A stretch of DNA of 64,000 nucleotides from a virus: positions 168,938-232,937 of the IMG/VR virus record IMGVR_UViG_3300043411_000942. One strand, 5' to 3'. Positions 1 to 8,764 of this stretch are shown in pieces. Position numbers and translations under genes: made by a program. Every line of letters starts with the position of its first letter. The stretch's first letter is position 1. Below the pieces are notes generated by a model. The model had not been told where the DNA came from and searched no databases. It saw only the letters and a program-made list of their open reading frames with translations.

Positions 1-252
1 TCTTGTACGGATACCGGGTTCCAGAAGATGACCATTACTCAGTGCGGTCCTGCACTGTACCAGAGAAACGATAACTTCCGTAGGCTGGTCCTAACGAAGG
101 CGATTGCTTCCTACAAGAAGCTATCCCCCTTCCGTGAGATGAGCGTGGACGACCTACGAGAGAAGCTTGGGATGTCTTCCGGAGGAGGGGTTGTGTCCCC
201 TGGTTCGGACCTCTCTACAGAAGACTTCACCAACATTCTGAACAACGTCTGA
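1..252 (+). CDS. C-terminal part of an unidentified protein (runs off left edge)
   Basis: The reading frame is open from base 1 to the TGA at 250-252, so this is the last 83 codons of a gene that begins outside the window. An internal ATG lies at 28, but nothing marks it as the true start. The visible part is mixed charged sequence ending in a Ser/Gly-rich stretch (SSGGGVVSPGSDLS) and a short acidic tail. I do not recognise the family. The gene is followed directly by a strong hairpin, so it probably ends a transcription unit. Confidence 0.6.
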   Translation, partial: SCTDTGFQKMTITQCGPALYQRNDNFRRLVLTKAIASYKKLSPFREMSVDDLREKLGMSSGGGVVSPGSDLSTEDFTNILNNV

Positions 253-263
253 CGTTACCCCCT

Positions 264-298
264 AAGGGGAAGGGGCTTTAATGTAGCTCCTTCCCCTT
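264..298 (+). terminator. Intrinsic-terminator-like hairpin
   Basis: Bases 264-277 pair with 285-298 in a 14-bp stem (one G-U) around a 7-nt loop, followed by a T-rich stretch. It sits between the partial gene at the left edge and the recombination operon starting at 319. Confidence 0.75.
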
Positions 299-318
299 TC
301 GCCTTTGTTTGAGGGGTA

Positions 319-960
319 ATGCTGTCTATTGGTTTAGACCCATCGATGTCTGGGTTTGGTTGGTGCGTCCACGACTCAAACGCCCTAGGTAAGTCTAGGG
401 TTCTGGATAAGGGTAGGTTCGCAAGTCCATCCTCTGCGGCATTCATTAGTCGCTATATTGGACTTAGGGCTTGCGTTTGTGACTTGCTGGATGGTTGGCC
501 AGAGGTGACTCATGTTGGTGTAGAGTCTCCTCCGTTTGGGGAGCTGTGGTCAGAGGGTCTGTACGGGCTGTTCTTGTACGTGAATGAGGCTATCTACACG
601 CGTAAGCGGGATGTAGTCTACTTTGATCCTCTCACACTGAAGTACCTAACTAAGGAGGATCCTACCCTACGACAAGGTAAGATGTTCAAGGCAGACATGA
701 TCGCCTTGGCAAAGGCCGACACTGGCATCGTAAAGTGGAGTGCCGATGAGGCGGATGCTTACCACCTAGCTAGATTTGCAGCTAGGTTTTGGAGTTTGAT
801 GGACGGGACAATCACCCAAGACGTCCTGTTACCCACTGAGCAACGAGTGTTTCTACGTGAGCAAACCTTCACCAAAGGCAAGCATAAGGGGGAGACTCAC
901 CAGGACGGGACAATATTTCGTGAGAACGACAGATTCTTTAGATTCTCGGAGCGCAAATGA
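319..960 (+). CDS. RuvC-like Holliday-junction resolvase / RNase H-fold nuclease
   Basis: The 213-aa protein opens with a beta strand and the motif GLDPSMSGFGW, whose Asp7 fits the first metal ligand of RuvC-type RNase H-fold nucleases. Glu69 in GVESPPFG and Asp143/Asp146 in SADEADAYHLA fit the later acidic ligands. Such enzymes resolve branched DNA during phage recombination and before packaging. The ATG at 319 has a GAGGGG ribosome site. Its stop overlaps the recA-like start (ATGA), so the two are probably translationally coupled. The C-terminal 50 residues are basic and not part of the core. The fold assignment is firm; specificity for Holliday junctions is inferred from the operon. Confidence 0.8.
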   Translation: MLSIGLDPSMSGFGWCVHDSNALGKSRVLDKGRFASPSSAAFISRYIGLRACVCDLLDGWPEVTHVGVESPPFGELWSEGLYGLFLYVNEAIYTRKRDVVYFDPLTLKYLTKEDPTLRQGKMFKADMIALAKADTGIVKWSADEADAYHLARFAARFWSLMDGTITQDVLLPTEQRVFLREQTFTKGKHKGETHQDGTIFRENDRFFRFSERK

Positions 961-2207
961 GTAAGATCGCTGCTACTACGGTAAAGTCTCAACCCAAAGA
1001 CAAGTCTTCAGTGACTAGGGCGAATGTTCTAGGGGCTTTAGCCGCTATCAAGAAGATAACTGGGGCAACTCCAGTTGGGTCTACTACGGTTACGTTCCCC
1101 CATATCCCATCCAACATCATCCAGATAGACAACCTTTTGGGGGGCAGTCCACTACCAGACGGTAGTGGACTGACATGTCCAGGCTACGCAAGAGGTCGCA
1201 TTATCGAGGTGTACGGTGCTGAGTCTAGCGGCAAGACTACCCTAGCTTTGGGGGCAATAGGGAATGTGCGTAAGATGGGAGGCACGTCCATGTTCCTGGA
1301 CTTCGAGAACTCCCTGCACCATGGGTACGCTCAGAAAGTCATTGGAGGTCCCTTCAACGATACGGACACAATCTGCTATGCGCCTGACACGCTTGAAGAT
1401 GGCTTCAAGATGCTGTACATCGCAATCAAGGCTGGATTCGACCTGATTGTTGTTGACTCTGTTGCGGCTATGATTCCGAAGAAGGAGCTGGACAAGAAGC
1501 TAGGGGATGTTGCGGCTATTGGCGCCCTCGCACGAGCTATGTCGGAGAATATCTCTAAGCTCGTTCAGTGGCAGAAGAAGGCCCCAAACACAGTGGTTAT
1601 GCTGCTGAATCAGATTCGGTCTACGATTACATCCGGACCTGGGGACAACGAGACTACAGCTGGTGGAAAGGCAGTGAAGTTCTACGCAACTCACCGTCTC
1701 AAGCTCACTCGGATTCGTTCGGACATTATCGAGAGAGTCGATCTAAACACTGGCAAGAAGAAGAAGGTCCCATTCGGAAACGTCACCCTCGTGAAGGTGG
1801 TGAAAAACAAGCTGGACGGTAAGCAGGGACATACGGCTGAAGTCTTCATTCGGTACGGGTACGGGCTAGACGAGTTCATGTCCCTCATTGAGTGCGGCAT
1901 CCCAAGGAAAATTATCCACAAGGATGGTGCTACTTACACCTACAATGGTGAGAAGTTCAAGGGTAAGGATCGACTGCGCAAGTACCTCATTGAGAACCCT
2001 AAAGCTGCTGCGGAGCTTCGCGCAAAGATCCACAAGGCCCTACTCCAGGAGAAACCTGAGGCGGCATCTCAGGAGGAAGACGTAGAGGATGACGACATCC
2101 AGTCTGACTCGACGGCTGGAATCTCTGATGATGACCAAGCGGATAGTGGCATTGACGAGGAAGCGCTAGATGTAGCTATGTCCGCAGAAGAGCTTCCTGA
2201 GGGCTAA
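957..2207 (+). CDS. RecA/UvsX-type recombinase
   Basis: This 416-aa protein is a RecA-family strand-exchange ATPase. Walker A is GAESSGKT (87-94), Walker B ends at Asp167 in FDLIVVDSVAAM, and LLNQIRSTI near 215-223 matches the segment leading into loop L2. The N-terminal 50 residues are a short helical arm, and the last 50 are strongly acidic, as in bacterial RecA. It should coat single-stranded DNA and drive recombination-dependent replication with the neighbouring SbcC/SbcD-like genes. The start overlaps the RuvC-like stop; the next gene starts directly after its stop. Confidence 0.92.
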   Translation: MSKIAATTVKSQPKDKSSVTRANVLGALAAIKKITGATPVGSTTVTFPHIPSNIIQIDNLLGGSPLPDGSGLTCPGYARGRIIEVYGAESSGKTTLALGAIGNVRKMGGTSMFLDFENSLHHGYAQKVIGGPFNDTDTICYAPDTLEDGFKMLYIAIKAGFDLIVVDSVAAMIPKKELDKKLGDVAAIGALARAMSENISKLVQWQKKAPNTVVMLLNQIRSTITSGPGDNETTAGGKAVKFYATHRLKLTRIRSDIIERVDLNTGKKKKVPFGNVTLVKVVKNKLDGKQGHTAEVFIRYGYGLDEFMSLIECGIPRKIIHKDGATYTYNGEKFKGKDRLRKYLIENPKAAAELRAKIHKALLQEKPEAASQEEDVEDDDIQSDSTAGISDDDQADSGIDEEALDVAMSAEELPEG

Positions 2208-3428
2208 ATGCTTGAAGTTGAGGTCAGAGGGTTTCAATCGATAGAGCATGTAAAGCTCCAGATTGATGGATTTACCGCACTAACGGGTAGGTCTAACATA
2301 GGTAAGAGTGCGTTCGTGAGGGCTATGAAAGTGGCCCTCACGAACTCAGGTGGAGTTGCCTTTGTTCGACACGCTATCGATTGCGCAAGAGCGCTAAGAG
2401 GAGCCAAAACCTGTAAGTGTCAATCCTCTGTTCATATCGTAGGTGAAGGCTTCGACTTACTGTGGGAAAAGGGGGATGCCGTCAACCGGTATGTGTTCAA
2501 TGGTAACACGTACGATAAACCGGGAGCTGGTACCCCAGATTTCCTTATGTCTAGTGGGTTTGCGCCTGTGAAGATAGGGGGTAACTCCGTACTGATTCAG
2601 GTGTCGGACCAATTTTACCCCATCTTCATGCTAGATCAGTCTGGCCCAGCAGCAGCAGAAGCTATCTCTGATGTGGCTAGCCTAGGTAGGGTAAATAGTG
2701 CTCTACGACTTGTGGAAAAAGATCGTAGAGAGGCTCTCGCTACTCAAAAGGTGCGGGATAAGGACCTAAAGGAGACCCAGGAGCACCTTACGCAATATGT
2801 CGACTTAGACCTAGGTTTGAGTTGTGTAGATGCTGTAGTTCAACAGCTCGCTACCGTAAGGGGGAAGCTCCGAGACCTAGATGAGGTGGATGGGTTCATC
2901 CTTGCCCTACAGGGCATCTCAGATAGGTTAAGGACCATATGGCGAATCAGCTCAGTGGTAACCCCAGAGTCCGAGTCCATCTCAGGTCCCCACCGTAGGC
3001 TGCTACAGATTCAGGAGTTTAACTCGGAGGTTGAGAAGCGAGAGGGTAGCCTAGCCAAACTCCTTCCCCTTCAGGGGCTACTGAACTCGACTAAGCTGGA
3101 TGTTGACTTGACCCTTGGGCATAAGCAATTACGTCAACTTAGTAACTGGGTACTTCGACTTAAGGACCTCAAGTTGAAGTTTGCTAGTCTTGAGCGAGCT
3201 GGAACGACTTGGCAGGGGGTAGGTGCAGCCGACCTTAACCTCTCTGCCCTTAAGCAGCTCCAGCAATTTCAAGTGAAGTTGGCCAGCCTACAGAAGACTA
3301 TTGCAGACATCGAAGCTCAAGTGTCTAACCTCGATCAAGTGGAGGTCGGGTTGCAGGCTGAGTTGGATGAAATAGGGGCGTGCCCAACCTGCCTACAAGC
3401 TATTCACGGAGAGCACCACCATGCCTAG
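2208..3428 (+). CDS. N-terminal half of a split SbcC/Rad50-type ATPase
   Basis: The 406-aa protein has the N-lobe of an SMC/Rad50 ATPase: an opening beta strand, then Walker A GRSNIGKS (27-34). A long helical region with coiled-coil character follows from about residue 165. It ends at CPTC (Cys392, Cys395), which fits half of a zinc hook, 11 residues before the stop. There is no signature motif, Walker B or H-loop. Those lie in a separate gene at 6813-7511. A complete Rad50 would continue from the hook down a second coiled coil to the C-lobe, so this gene looks like exactly the first half of the enzyme. It overlaps the nuclease gene at 3421 by 8 bases. Confidence 0.85.
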   Translation: MLEVEVRGFQSIEHVKLQIDGFTALTGRSNIGKSAFVRAMKVALTNSGGVAFVRHAIDCARALRGAKTCKCQSSVHIVGEGFDLLWEKGDAVNRYVFNGNTYDKPGAGTPDFLMSSGFAPVKIGGNSVLIQVSDQFYPIFMLDQSGPAAAEAISDVASLGRVNSALRLVEKDRREALATQKVRDKDLKETQEHLTQYVDLDLGLSCVDAVVQQLATVRGKLRDLDEVDGFILALQGISDRLRTIWRISSVVTPESESISGPHRRLLQIQEFNSEVEKREGSLAKLLPLQGLLNSTKLDVDLTLGHKQLRQLSNWVLRLKDLKLKFASLERAGTTWQGVGAADLNLSALKQLQQFQVKLASLQKTIADIEAQVSNLDQVEVGLQAELDEIGACPTCLQAIHGEHHHA

Positions 3429-4398
3429 GGTTGCATTTGTATGTAGGACTGACACTCACTTGTCAGATCGAAGCCCCATTTCCTGGAAGGCCGACTACCC
3501 AATGGAGGTGTGGTCTAGCCTAGAGCAGGTAGGAGCCCTGGCTAAGAAGTGGGAAGCTAACGCTGTCCTGGATGCAGGGGATTACTTCCACGTAAAGGCT
3601 GCTACAAAGAATCCGCATCGACTAGTGGAGCGCTCTGCCAGGCTGCATCAAGGGTACTCATGTCCTACGTTCTGTGTGGAGGGTAATCACGACATAGCCT
3701 ACAACAACCTTGATACGCTCGCGGATCAGCCGCTTGGGGTACTGTACGCCACGAAGGTGTTCCAGCACCTGCGGGAGGAAGTCTTCCGAGATGGGAACTT
3801 ACAGGTCCGTGTGGTCGGGGTTCCCTACAGTCCGGTTCGTAAGCTGAGTGAGTTGTTGCAGATCCAAAAAAAGCCTGGAGATACTCACCTTATTGCCGTA
3901 GTTCACACGCTAGCATCGAAGACCCCTCCACCTCAAGTCGAGGACTTCTGGAACGAGCCAGTCTTCTCCTACGAGTCTCTAGTGAGTAGGAATGGGCCAG
4001 ATTGCTGGGTATTTGGGCATTGGCACAAGGATCAGGGTGTCGAAGAGATCTCAGGGGTAAAGTTCGTGAACAATGGTGCCCTATCGAGAGGTGCGCTCGT
4101 TCGAGAGAACCTAACTAGGATCCCTAAAGCCTCCATCATCGAGATCGATAACGGCAAGCTATCTGTCACGTCCTCTCTAATTTCCGTGGCGTCCGCTGAA
4201 GACGTGTTCGACTTGGAGCGAAAAGCTACTCAAGAGCGAGAACGTAAAGATATCGAGCAGTTTGTTCTACAGTTGATGATGAAGGGTGCTATTGACCCTA
4301 CGTCTAGCATCGAGGAGAACATTCGAACGCTTGGTTTTGCAGATGAGGTTCGGGATGCTGCTCTACGCTACTTTGAACTTGTTGACACAGTGGGGTAA
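3421..4398 (+). CDS. SbcD/Mre11-type DNA nuclease
   Basis: This 325-aa metallophosphoesterase carries the family motifs in order: DTH (11-13), GDYFH (53-57), GNHD (88-91), a histidine in AVVHTLA, and the double-histidine GHWH near residue 200. Mre11/SbcD enzymes bind two manganese ions and trim DNA ends and hairpins together with a Rad50/SbcC ATPase. The two halves of such an ATPase lie on either side (2208-3428 and 6813-7511). The C-terminal region is helical and could hold the ATPase-binding part. The gene overlaps the upstream ATPase half by 8 bases. Confidence 0.9.
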   Translation: MPRVAFVCRTDTHLSDRSPISWKADYPMEVWSSLEQVGALAKKWEANAVLDAGDYFHVKAATKNPHRLVERSARLHQGYSCPTFCVEGNHDIAYNNLDTLADQPLGVLYATKVFQHLREEVFRDGNLQVRVVGVPYSPVRKLSELLQIQKKPGDTHLIAVVHTLASKTPPPQVEDFWNEPVFSYESLVSRNGPDCWVFGHWHKDQGVEEISGVKFVNNGALSRGALVRENLTRIPKASIIEIDNGKLSVTSSLISVASAEDVFDLERKATQERERKDIEQFVLQLMMKGAIDPTSSIEENIRTLGFADEVRDAALRYFELVDTVG

Positions 4399-4400
4399 TC

Positions 4401-5366
4401 GTGTACATTTCATACTCTGGTTACAAGTCTAACGAGCAGTGCCCGTTGTCCTACTGGCATCGGTATGTAAACAAGACGGTGCTAACTGCCCCAGATAACG
4501 GTGTGAATGCCCTCTACGGGATAATCATTGGCACGGTTTTCGAGATCTTCTATCGAGATCGAATTTGGAAGCACGTCAACTACGTAGATAAGTTGCAGGA
4601 TCTCGTTGAGCCCGTCTACCTTGAGTCCACAAAACCTCAAAAGGGTAGGATTATTGACTGGGGGGACGAGAGGTCGAACTATGCAAGTAAAGAGGCCTTA
4701 CTAGTCGATGTTCGAGACTCTATCCCACGGGGCATAGACACTATCCGACGAAATAGGCTCGTTGGTAGGTATGCGGAGGCTGAGGTAAAGCTTGACACGA
4801 AGTTTGGGGAGCATCTTATTGGAGGTAGAGCTGACTTCCTAATCCAGAGGGTGGCTCCTGACGGTGACCTCGTGTTGCTTGACGGTAAGGGGTCAAAGCA
4901 CAGAGATAAGTATGTCGATGGGCACGCTAAGAAAGCTGGAAAGCAAGTAGAGGGTGTGCAGCTCAAGTGGTACGCCTTCCTGCATAGAGCTAAGCTAAAT
5001 AAGGTCCCTGACCAGCTAGGCTATGTCTTCTGGAGATTTGAGGGGGACGCTGCTATGGAGTGGATCCCGTTCACCAAGTTCGATCTAGACCAGCTTCAAC
5101 ACGAGGTGTTGTCAACGGTCGACAGGGTGTCCGGGTCAATCCAGAAGCTTGCTAAGGTGAGCGGTAAGGCTCAAGAGCACTCGGAGTTGCTACAGGAGTT
5201 GTTCCCAGCTCAGCCAGGTTGGCACTGTTCGTTGTGTTCGTACCTTCCGGTGTGTGAGGAGGGTAAGAAAAAAGTAGCTTCCATTCAAAATCAACAACGA
5301 AAACCTAGGCCTACCATACCCCAGAGTGGTGTACTAGAGGATGGCCTGTCTTTAGATGAGGAGTGA
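4401..5366 (+). CDS. Cas4/AddB-like PD-(D/E)XK exonuclease with Fe-S cluster
   Basis: The 321-aa protein has the RecB-type nuclease core: GGRADF (Asp145), then LLDGKGS (Asp161 and Lys163), then QLKWYA. Four cysteines in the Cas4/AddB arrangement (Cys14, then Cys276, Cys279 and Cys285) should hold a 4Fe-4S cluster. These enzymes process single-stranded or duplex ends. The gene starts with GTG two bases after the SbcD-like stop. Its place among recombination genes, with no CRISPR array in the window, argues for end processing rather than spacer acquisition. Confidence 0.82.
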   Translation: MYISYSGYKSNEQCPLSYWHRYVNKTVLTAPDNGVNALYGIIIGTVFEIFYRDRIWKHVNYVDKLQDLVEPVYLESTKPQKGRIIDWGDERSNYASKEALLVDVRDSIPRGIDTIRRNRLVGRYAEAEVKLDTKFGEHLIGGRADFLIQRVAPDGDLVLLDGKGSKHRDKYVDGHAKKAGKQVEGVQLKWYAFLHRAKLNKVPDQLGYVFWRFEGDAAMEWIPFTKFDLDQLQHEVLSTVDRVSGSIQKLAKVSGKAQEHSELLQELFPAQPGWHCSLCSYLPVCEEGKKKVASIQNQQRKPRPTIPQSGVLEDGLSLDEE

Positions 5367-5369
5367 GTC

Positions 5370-5648
5370 ATGTTAGCACCCGATGAACTTGAGCGTAAAA
5401 TTGCAGACCTTATCTCCAGGAACCAGCGGGTTCTTAAGCGTAAGACTGAGCTAGGGGGAGAGTTGAAGTCTAAGAAGGAGGAGCTGGCGAATCTCGTTGC
5501 AGAGATCAAAGCAGCTGGGTACAACCCCAAGACTTTGGTGGAGGACCGAGACAAAACGCAGCAGGAGCTAGAGACCCTAATGCTCTCCTTTGAGAAGGGG
5601 CTGGTTGAAGCTGAGACCACAATCGAGGATTACGACAAGAAGAAGTAG
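5370..5648 (+). CDS. Small coiled-coil protein
   Basis: This 92-aa protein is almost entirely charged heptad-like helix in two segments (about 5-48 and 55-85) joined by a short AGYNPKT turn. I do not recognise a family. It sits between the Cas4-like gene and the clamp, inside the interval that separates the two halves of the Rad50-like ATPase. A helical hairpin of this kind could act as a partner of the split coiled coil, but that is only inference. Start ATG 5370, 3 bases after the previous stop. Confidence 0.7.
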   Translation: MLAPDELERKIADLISRNQRVLKRKTELGGELKSKKEELANLVAEIKAAGYNPKTLVEDRDKTQQELETLMLSFEKGLVEAETTIEDYDKKK

Positions 5649-5652
5649 TCCG

Positions 5653-6849
5653 ATGAAATTTGCAGCAAACATTGCAGACTTATTGGAAGCCGTTAGTCTC
5701 GTTGGCATTGTCACCCCAGCGAAGGACTCTGGCTATCTATTCAAGGTAGTGGGCGAGCGTTGCTACGTCTACTCCAGTGATAGTCTGTGTGTGGCAAGAG
5801 CTGAGTTCGCTGTAAGCTCTGACGCGGATGGGGAGTTTATCTACCCCGTTGCGAACATCGACGCCTTGCGTTTCCTCGGTAAGCATACCGTTAGGTTTGA
5901 GACCGTGGAGGAGGAGGGGAAGTTCATTGTACGCTACCAAGCGTCGAATGGGGCCAAGTCTGAGCGCACCACAAGGAACCCTAAATCCCTATCTACTTGC
6001 GACCAGGAGTTGCAAAAAGCAGAGGAAGCTTACACTGTCTCAGCTAAGGTGCTCCAAAAAGCCCTTGTGCTCAGCAAGCCATTCATGGGTAAGGACGCCC
6101 CACAGGAGAAGTTCAGGTCCATACGGTTGCATACAGACCTGGGTGACGGGTACCTTTGCGCCTCAGATGGGCAGAAGGCATCCTTCTTTTGGTCTGAGGC
6201 CTTTCAGGGTAAGGCCTTCTCCGTTCACCAGCTCCACCTAGACAATCTGATAGGGTTTCTGGCAAAGAGTCCTGGGGAGATTCAGGTCCTCTTTGGGGCC
6301 CAGTTTACCTTTGCTCGAAACACGAAAGGTCAAGTGTTTGGCTGGCCAAAGTACGCAAATGCGGATGGTATTTTCAGCACTTACGCTCTAGATATCGACT
6401 ACTTTGTTCTTGGGGTTGATCGGCAGCAACTGTACGGGACTCTCCAGTATCTGAAGAAAGAGCTGGACTCCAATTACGAGAAGGTGCGGATAGTCTACTC
6501 TCACGAGCAATGTAACCTTGAGTTTGTGATTGCAGATGGGTCCTCTAAGATCAAGAGCCCCCCTACAGCCGTGAGGTTAAAGTCAAAACCGGACGGTGAG
6601 GTTTGGGCTCTACCTGAAAGTTGGTCTTTCGATATCAGCTTAGACCACCTCATGTCCTTGGTTAAAGATAACCTCAGCCCTGAAGTGGAGCTGCGAGTGT
6701 GGTGGTGTCAAGTAGCCGAAGCTCGAAAACCAACTGGGGTGTTTCGCACTATAGATGAGTTTCGATTGGACTCCAATGGAGAGTCAGTCCCTGACTCGGA
6801 AGGTTCCGTGCTATGTCGAGTCATACGATTCATGTCCTCCCGAATGTAG
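5653..6849 (+). CDS. DnaN-like sliding clamp (DNA polymerase III beta fold)
   Basis: The 398-aa protein begins MKFAANIADLLEAVSLV and runs through three repeats of alternating strands and helices, the length and texture of a bacterial beta clamp (about 370 aa). Similarity is at fold level, with no long invariant motif, so the call rests on length, the N-terminal strand-helix pattern and context: a DnaX clamp loader lies downstream at 10030. The frame is open upstream to 5590, but the ATG at 5653, just after the preceding stop, gives the better fit. The last 37 bases overlap the next gene. Confidence 0.65.
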   Translation: MKFAANIADLLEAVSLVGIVTPAKDSGYLFKVVGERCYVYSSDSLCVARAEFAVSSDADGEFIYPVANIDALRFLGKHTVRFETVEEEGKFIVRYQASNGAKSERTTRNPKSLSTCDQELQKAEEAYTVSAKVLQKALVLSKPFMGKDAPQEKFRSIRLHTDLGDGYLCASDGQKASFFWSEAFQGKAFSVHQLHLDNLIGFLAKSPGEIQVLFGAQFTFARNTKGQVFGWPKYANADGIFSTYALDIDYFVLGVDRQQLYGTLQYLKKELDSNYEKVRIVYSHEQCNLEFVIADGSSKIKSPPTAVRLKSKPDGEVWALPESWSFDISLDHLMSLVKDNLSPEVELRVWWCQVAEARKPTGVFRTIDEFRLDSNGESVPDSEGSVLCRVIRFMSSRM

Positions 6850-7511
6850 ACGATCTAACCTTGCGTGTTCGTGCCCTACAGGACAAGGCGTTACGAGCTA
6901 AGACCATTCGAGACCAGCTGGTCACTACCGCGACTGCCAGAGAACTTGAGATCCTAGAGCTGAAAAAGAAGCAGGACATCCTAGTGAAGGTGTCCGAGCT
7001 GTACCGAACCCTTATGGATCGACTCGTCCTGCATCAGGTGAAGATGACAGAGGACATCGTTACAGAGGGGTTGAAGGCTATCTTTTTCGATCAAGACCTC
7101 AAGTTTAAGGCCGAAGTAACGTCCAAGTACAACAAGATAAGCGTTGAGTTCCTTATCTGTATCGGGGATCCGGACAATGGTGGGTTTGTAGGTGCCCCAT
7201 TGGAGTCCTTTGGGGGTGGTCCTGCTACGGTTGCCAGTCTCATTCTCCGTATCTTGACGCTTTTACGTCTCAAACGACAGAAGTTACTGTTACTAGATGA
7301 GACGCTTGCTGCGATATCGGATGAGTACATAGAGCCGACTGCTCAGTTCCTATCTAAGCTTGCAGGTGCAAGTGGATTGAATCTACTCTTAATTGCACAC
7401 AAAGCTGCTTGGTCGGACTATGCCAATAGCAGCTACCACGGGGATCTTAAGGCTGAGGTTGGCTCTAAGCCGAAACTCCACCTCAAAAAAGTACGAGGCC
7501 CTACGTGTTAA
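6813..7511 (+). CDS. C-terminal half of a split SbcC/Rad50-type ATPase
   Basis: This 232-aa protein is the missing C-lobe of the ATPase begun at 2208. After a short coiled-coil arm (about 12-65) come the ABC/SMC signature SFGGG (132-136), Walker B LLLLDE ending at Glu163, a D-loop-like LAAISDEY, and an H-loop histidine, His196, in LIAHK. It lacks Walker A. Together with the N-terminal half it supplies one complete set of Rad50 motifs. The gene is 3.4 kb from its partner, separated by the nucleases, the coiled-coil protein and the clamp. It overlaps the clamp by 37 bases and the next gene by 7. Confidence 0.85.
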   Translation: MSSHTIHVLPNVDDLTLRVRALQDKALRAKTIRDQLVTTATARELEILELKKKQDILVKVSELYRTLMDRLVLHQVKMTEDIVTEGLKAIFFDQDLKFKAEVTSKYNKISVEFLICIGDPDNGGFVGAPLESFGGGPATVASLILRILTLLRLKRQKLLLLDETLAAISDEYIEPTAQFLSKLAGASGLNLLLIAHKAAWSDYANSSYHGDLKAEVGSKPKLHLKKVRGPTC

Positions 7512-8179
7512 AGGTGCAGGTCGAACATAGGTTGAGTGAGTTACTAGCTAGTGCTCGTAATAGCTACATTGCAGAGTTTACCGAGTGCTTACCTCACCAC
7601 TGTGTGCACAACTACAGGCACTCCTTAGATCAACGAAAGCTGATTGGGTCAGAGGCTAACCCTGATTACAATCGGGTTACGTCATCGAAGCGCAGCTTGC
7701 CCGTCCTCCAAACAATTGGGCTGTGCATGTTAGGGTCCGACGATCCTGAGAGTTGGAGTGGGACTATCTGTGAGGAGCCTCTTGACGCCAAGCGTTGTGG
7801 TGACTTCACTTTAGCTCGCTCAGAGAGTGAACTTTTAGGTGAATTCGAGGCGTTGCTTCAGGACGATTCTTGGGTGGAGTTGAATCTCCCTCAGGTTCAT
7901 ACCCTACGTTGGGTCCTCTCACTGGAGGGTGGTGCCGACCCTAGCCCGATCCTCGTAGAGGCGCCACAGGCCACAGTAGAAGCGTCACAGGCCTCAGTTC
8001 TGTTCCCTTGTTGCCACTGTGGGGTACCCCTTGAAAACGAGTGGTCCCCTACCTCCTGCTGTCCCTCCTGCGACAAGACCCCAGAAGCGCTGCCGACTCT
8101 TGTAGAGACGTTGCCCCTCGTACCAGTAAGGGTCACCCTATGGGGTCGAATACTTCAATGGTTTCGGAGCTTTCGCTAG
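7505..8179 (+). CDS. Unknown protein with C-terminal zinc ribbon
   Basis: The 224-aa protein starts with GTG at 7505, overlapping the upstream stop. Its N-terminal 150 residues give no family match by eye. Near the C-terminus, CCHCG and CCPSC about 20 residues apart look like a zinc ribbon, followed by a hydrophobic, basic tail (LWGRILQWFRSFR) that could contact a membrane or nucleic acid. It sits in the replication operon, and the next gene starts directly after its stop. Confidence 0.7.
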   Translation: MLKVQVEHRLSELLASARNSYIAEFTECLPHHCVHNYRHSLDQRKLIGSEANPDYNRVTSSKRSLPVLQTIGLCMLGSDDPESWSGTICEEPLDAKRCGDFTLARSESELLGEFEALLQDDSWVELNLPQVHTLRWVLSLEGGADPSPILVEAPQATVEASQASVLFPCCHCGVPLENEWSPTSCCPSCDKTPEALPTLVETLPLVPVRVTLWGRILQWFRSFR

Positions 8180-8764
8180 ATGCTATCTATCCTATCGCAG
8201 TTACTCGTTCCTGATCGACATCGACCTAAGTCTGCAAAGGTGGGCTTAGCAGTGCCGATGATGATTGAGTTGCCAGGGGTAAGTACAGCCAAACAGGCGC
8301 TTGCTACGAATACGAGGGGGGACTTCGTTCAAACTCGTAGGACGGCAGATGGTACTTTACGTCTAGGGTTGTTCGATTGCCCCTTGGAGGACGAACCCAA
8401 GGTACTAGCTAAGCTTTTCCGAACCCTTCAGAGGGAGGCTAAGTTAGAGGGATGGAAGACGTGCCACCCTGACTTGGTTTCAGCTCTGAGTAAGATGCGG
8501 GAGGTTGGTACGACCCCTAAGTCCGTGGTACTGGCTAGTGATCTAGCGAAAGCTGTCACAAACCATGAGCTAAAGGAGGGGGAGACTTTGACCTTGAGTG
8601 GGTTGAATGTAATCACCACGAACGGATTAGTGGACGGTCAGGCTATGGTGGCAGCTAACCCTACAGCTCTTGGGGTTTATGTGCGCATTGGAGACCAGCT
8701 TGGTATCCAATTGTACGATGTTCAACATAACCTCTACCTTGTTGACCCTAGCTATGTGGGTTGA
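8180..8764 (+). CDS. Unknown protein
   Basis: This 194-aa protein follows the previous stop with no gap (TAG-ATG). It is a mixed alpha/beta sequence without Cys clusters, transmembrane segments or a recognisable catalytic motif. The C-terminal third is strand-rich. Its end overlaps the primase start by 11 bases. I do not recognise the family; position suggests a replication accessory protein. Confidence 0.65.
   Translation: MLSILSQLLVPDRHRPKSAKVGLAVPMMIELPGVSTAKQALATNTRGDFVQTRRTADGTLRLGLFDCPLEDEPKVLAKLFRTLQREAKLEGWKTCHPDLVSALSKMREVGTTPKSVVLASDLAKAVTNHELKEGETLTLSGLNVITTNGLVDGQAMVAANPTALGVYVRIGDQLGIQLYDVQHNLYLVDPSYVG

Noticed and set aside
255-446. Minus-strand 63-aa ORF
   Set aside because: It overlaps the terminator and the RuvC-like gene, has no ribosome site, and is a shadow frame.
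4401-5366. Cas4 as part of a CRISPR system
   Set aside because: No CRISPR repeats, cas1 or cas2 are in the window, and the neighbours are recombination genes. The protein is read as an end-processing nuclease.
8180-8764. Capsid-like fold in the unknown replication-operon protein
   Set aside because: A loose strand pattern at the C-terminus suggested it, but size and context do not support it.
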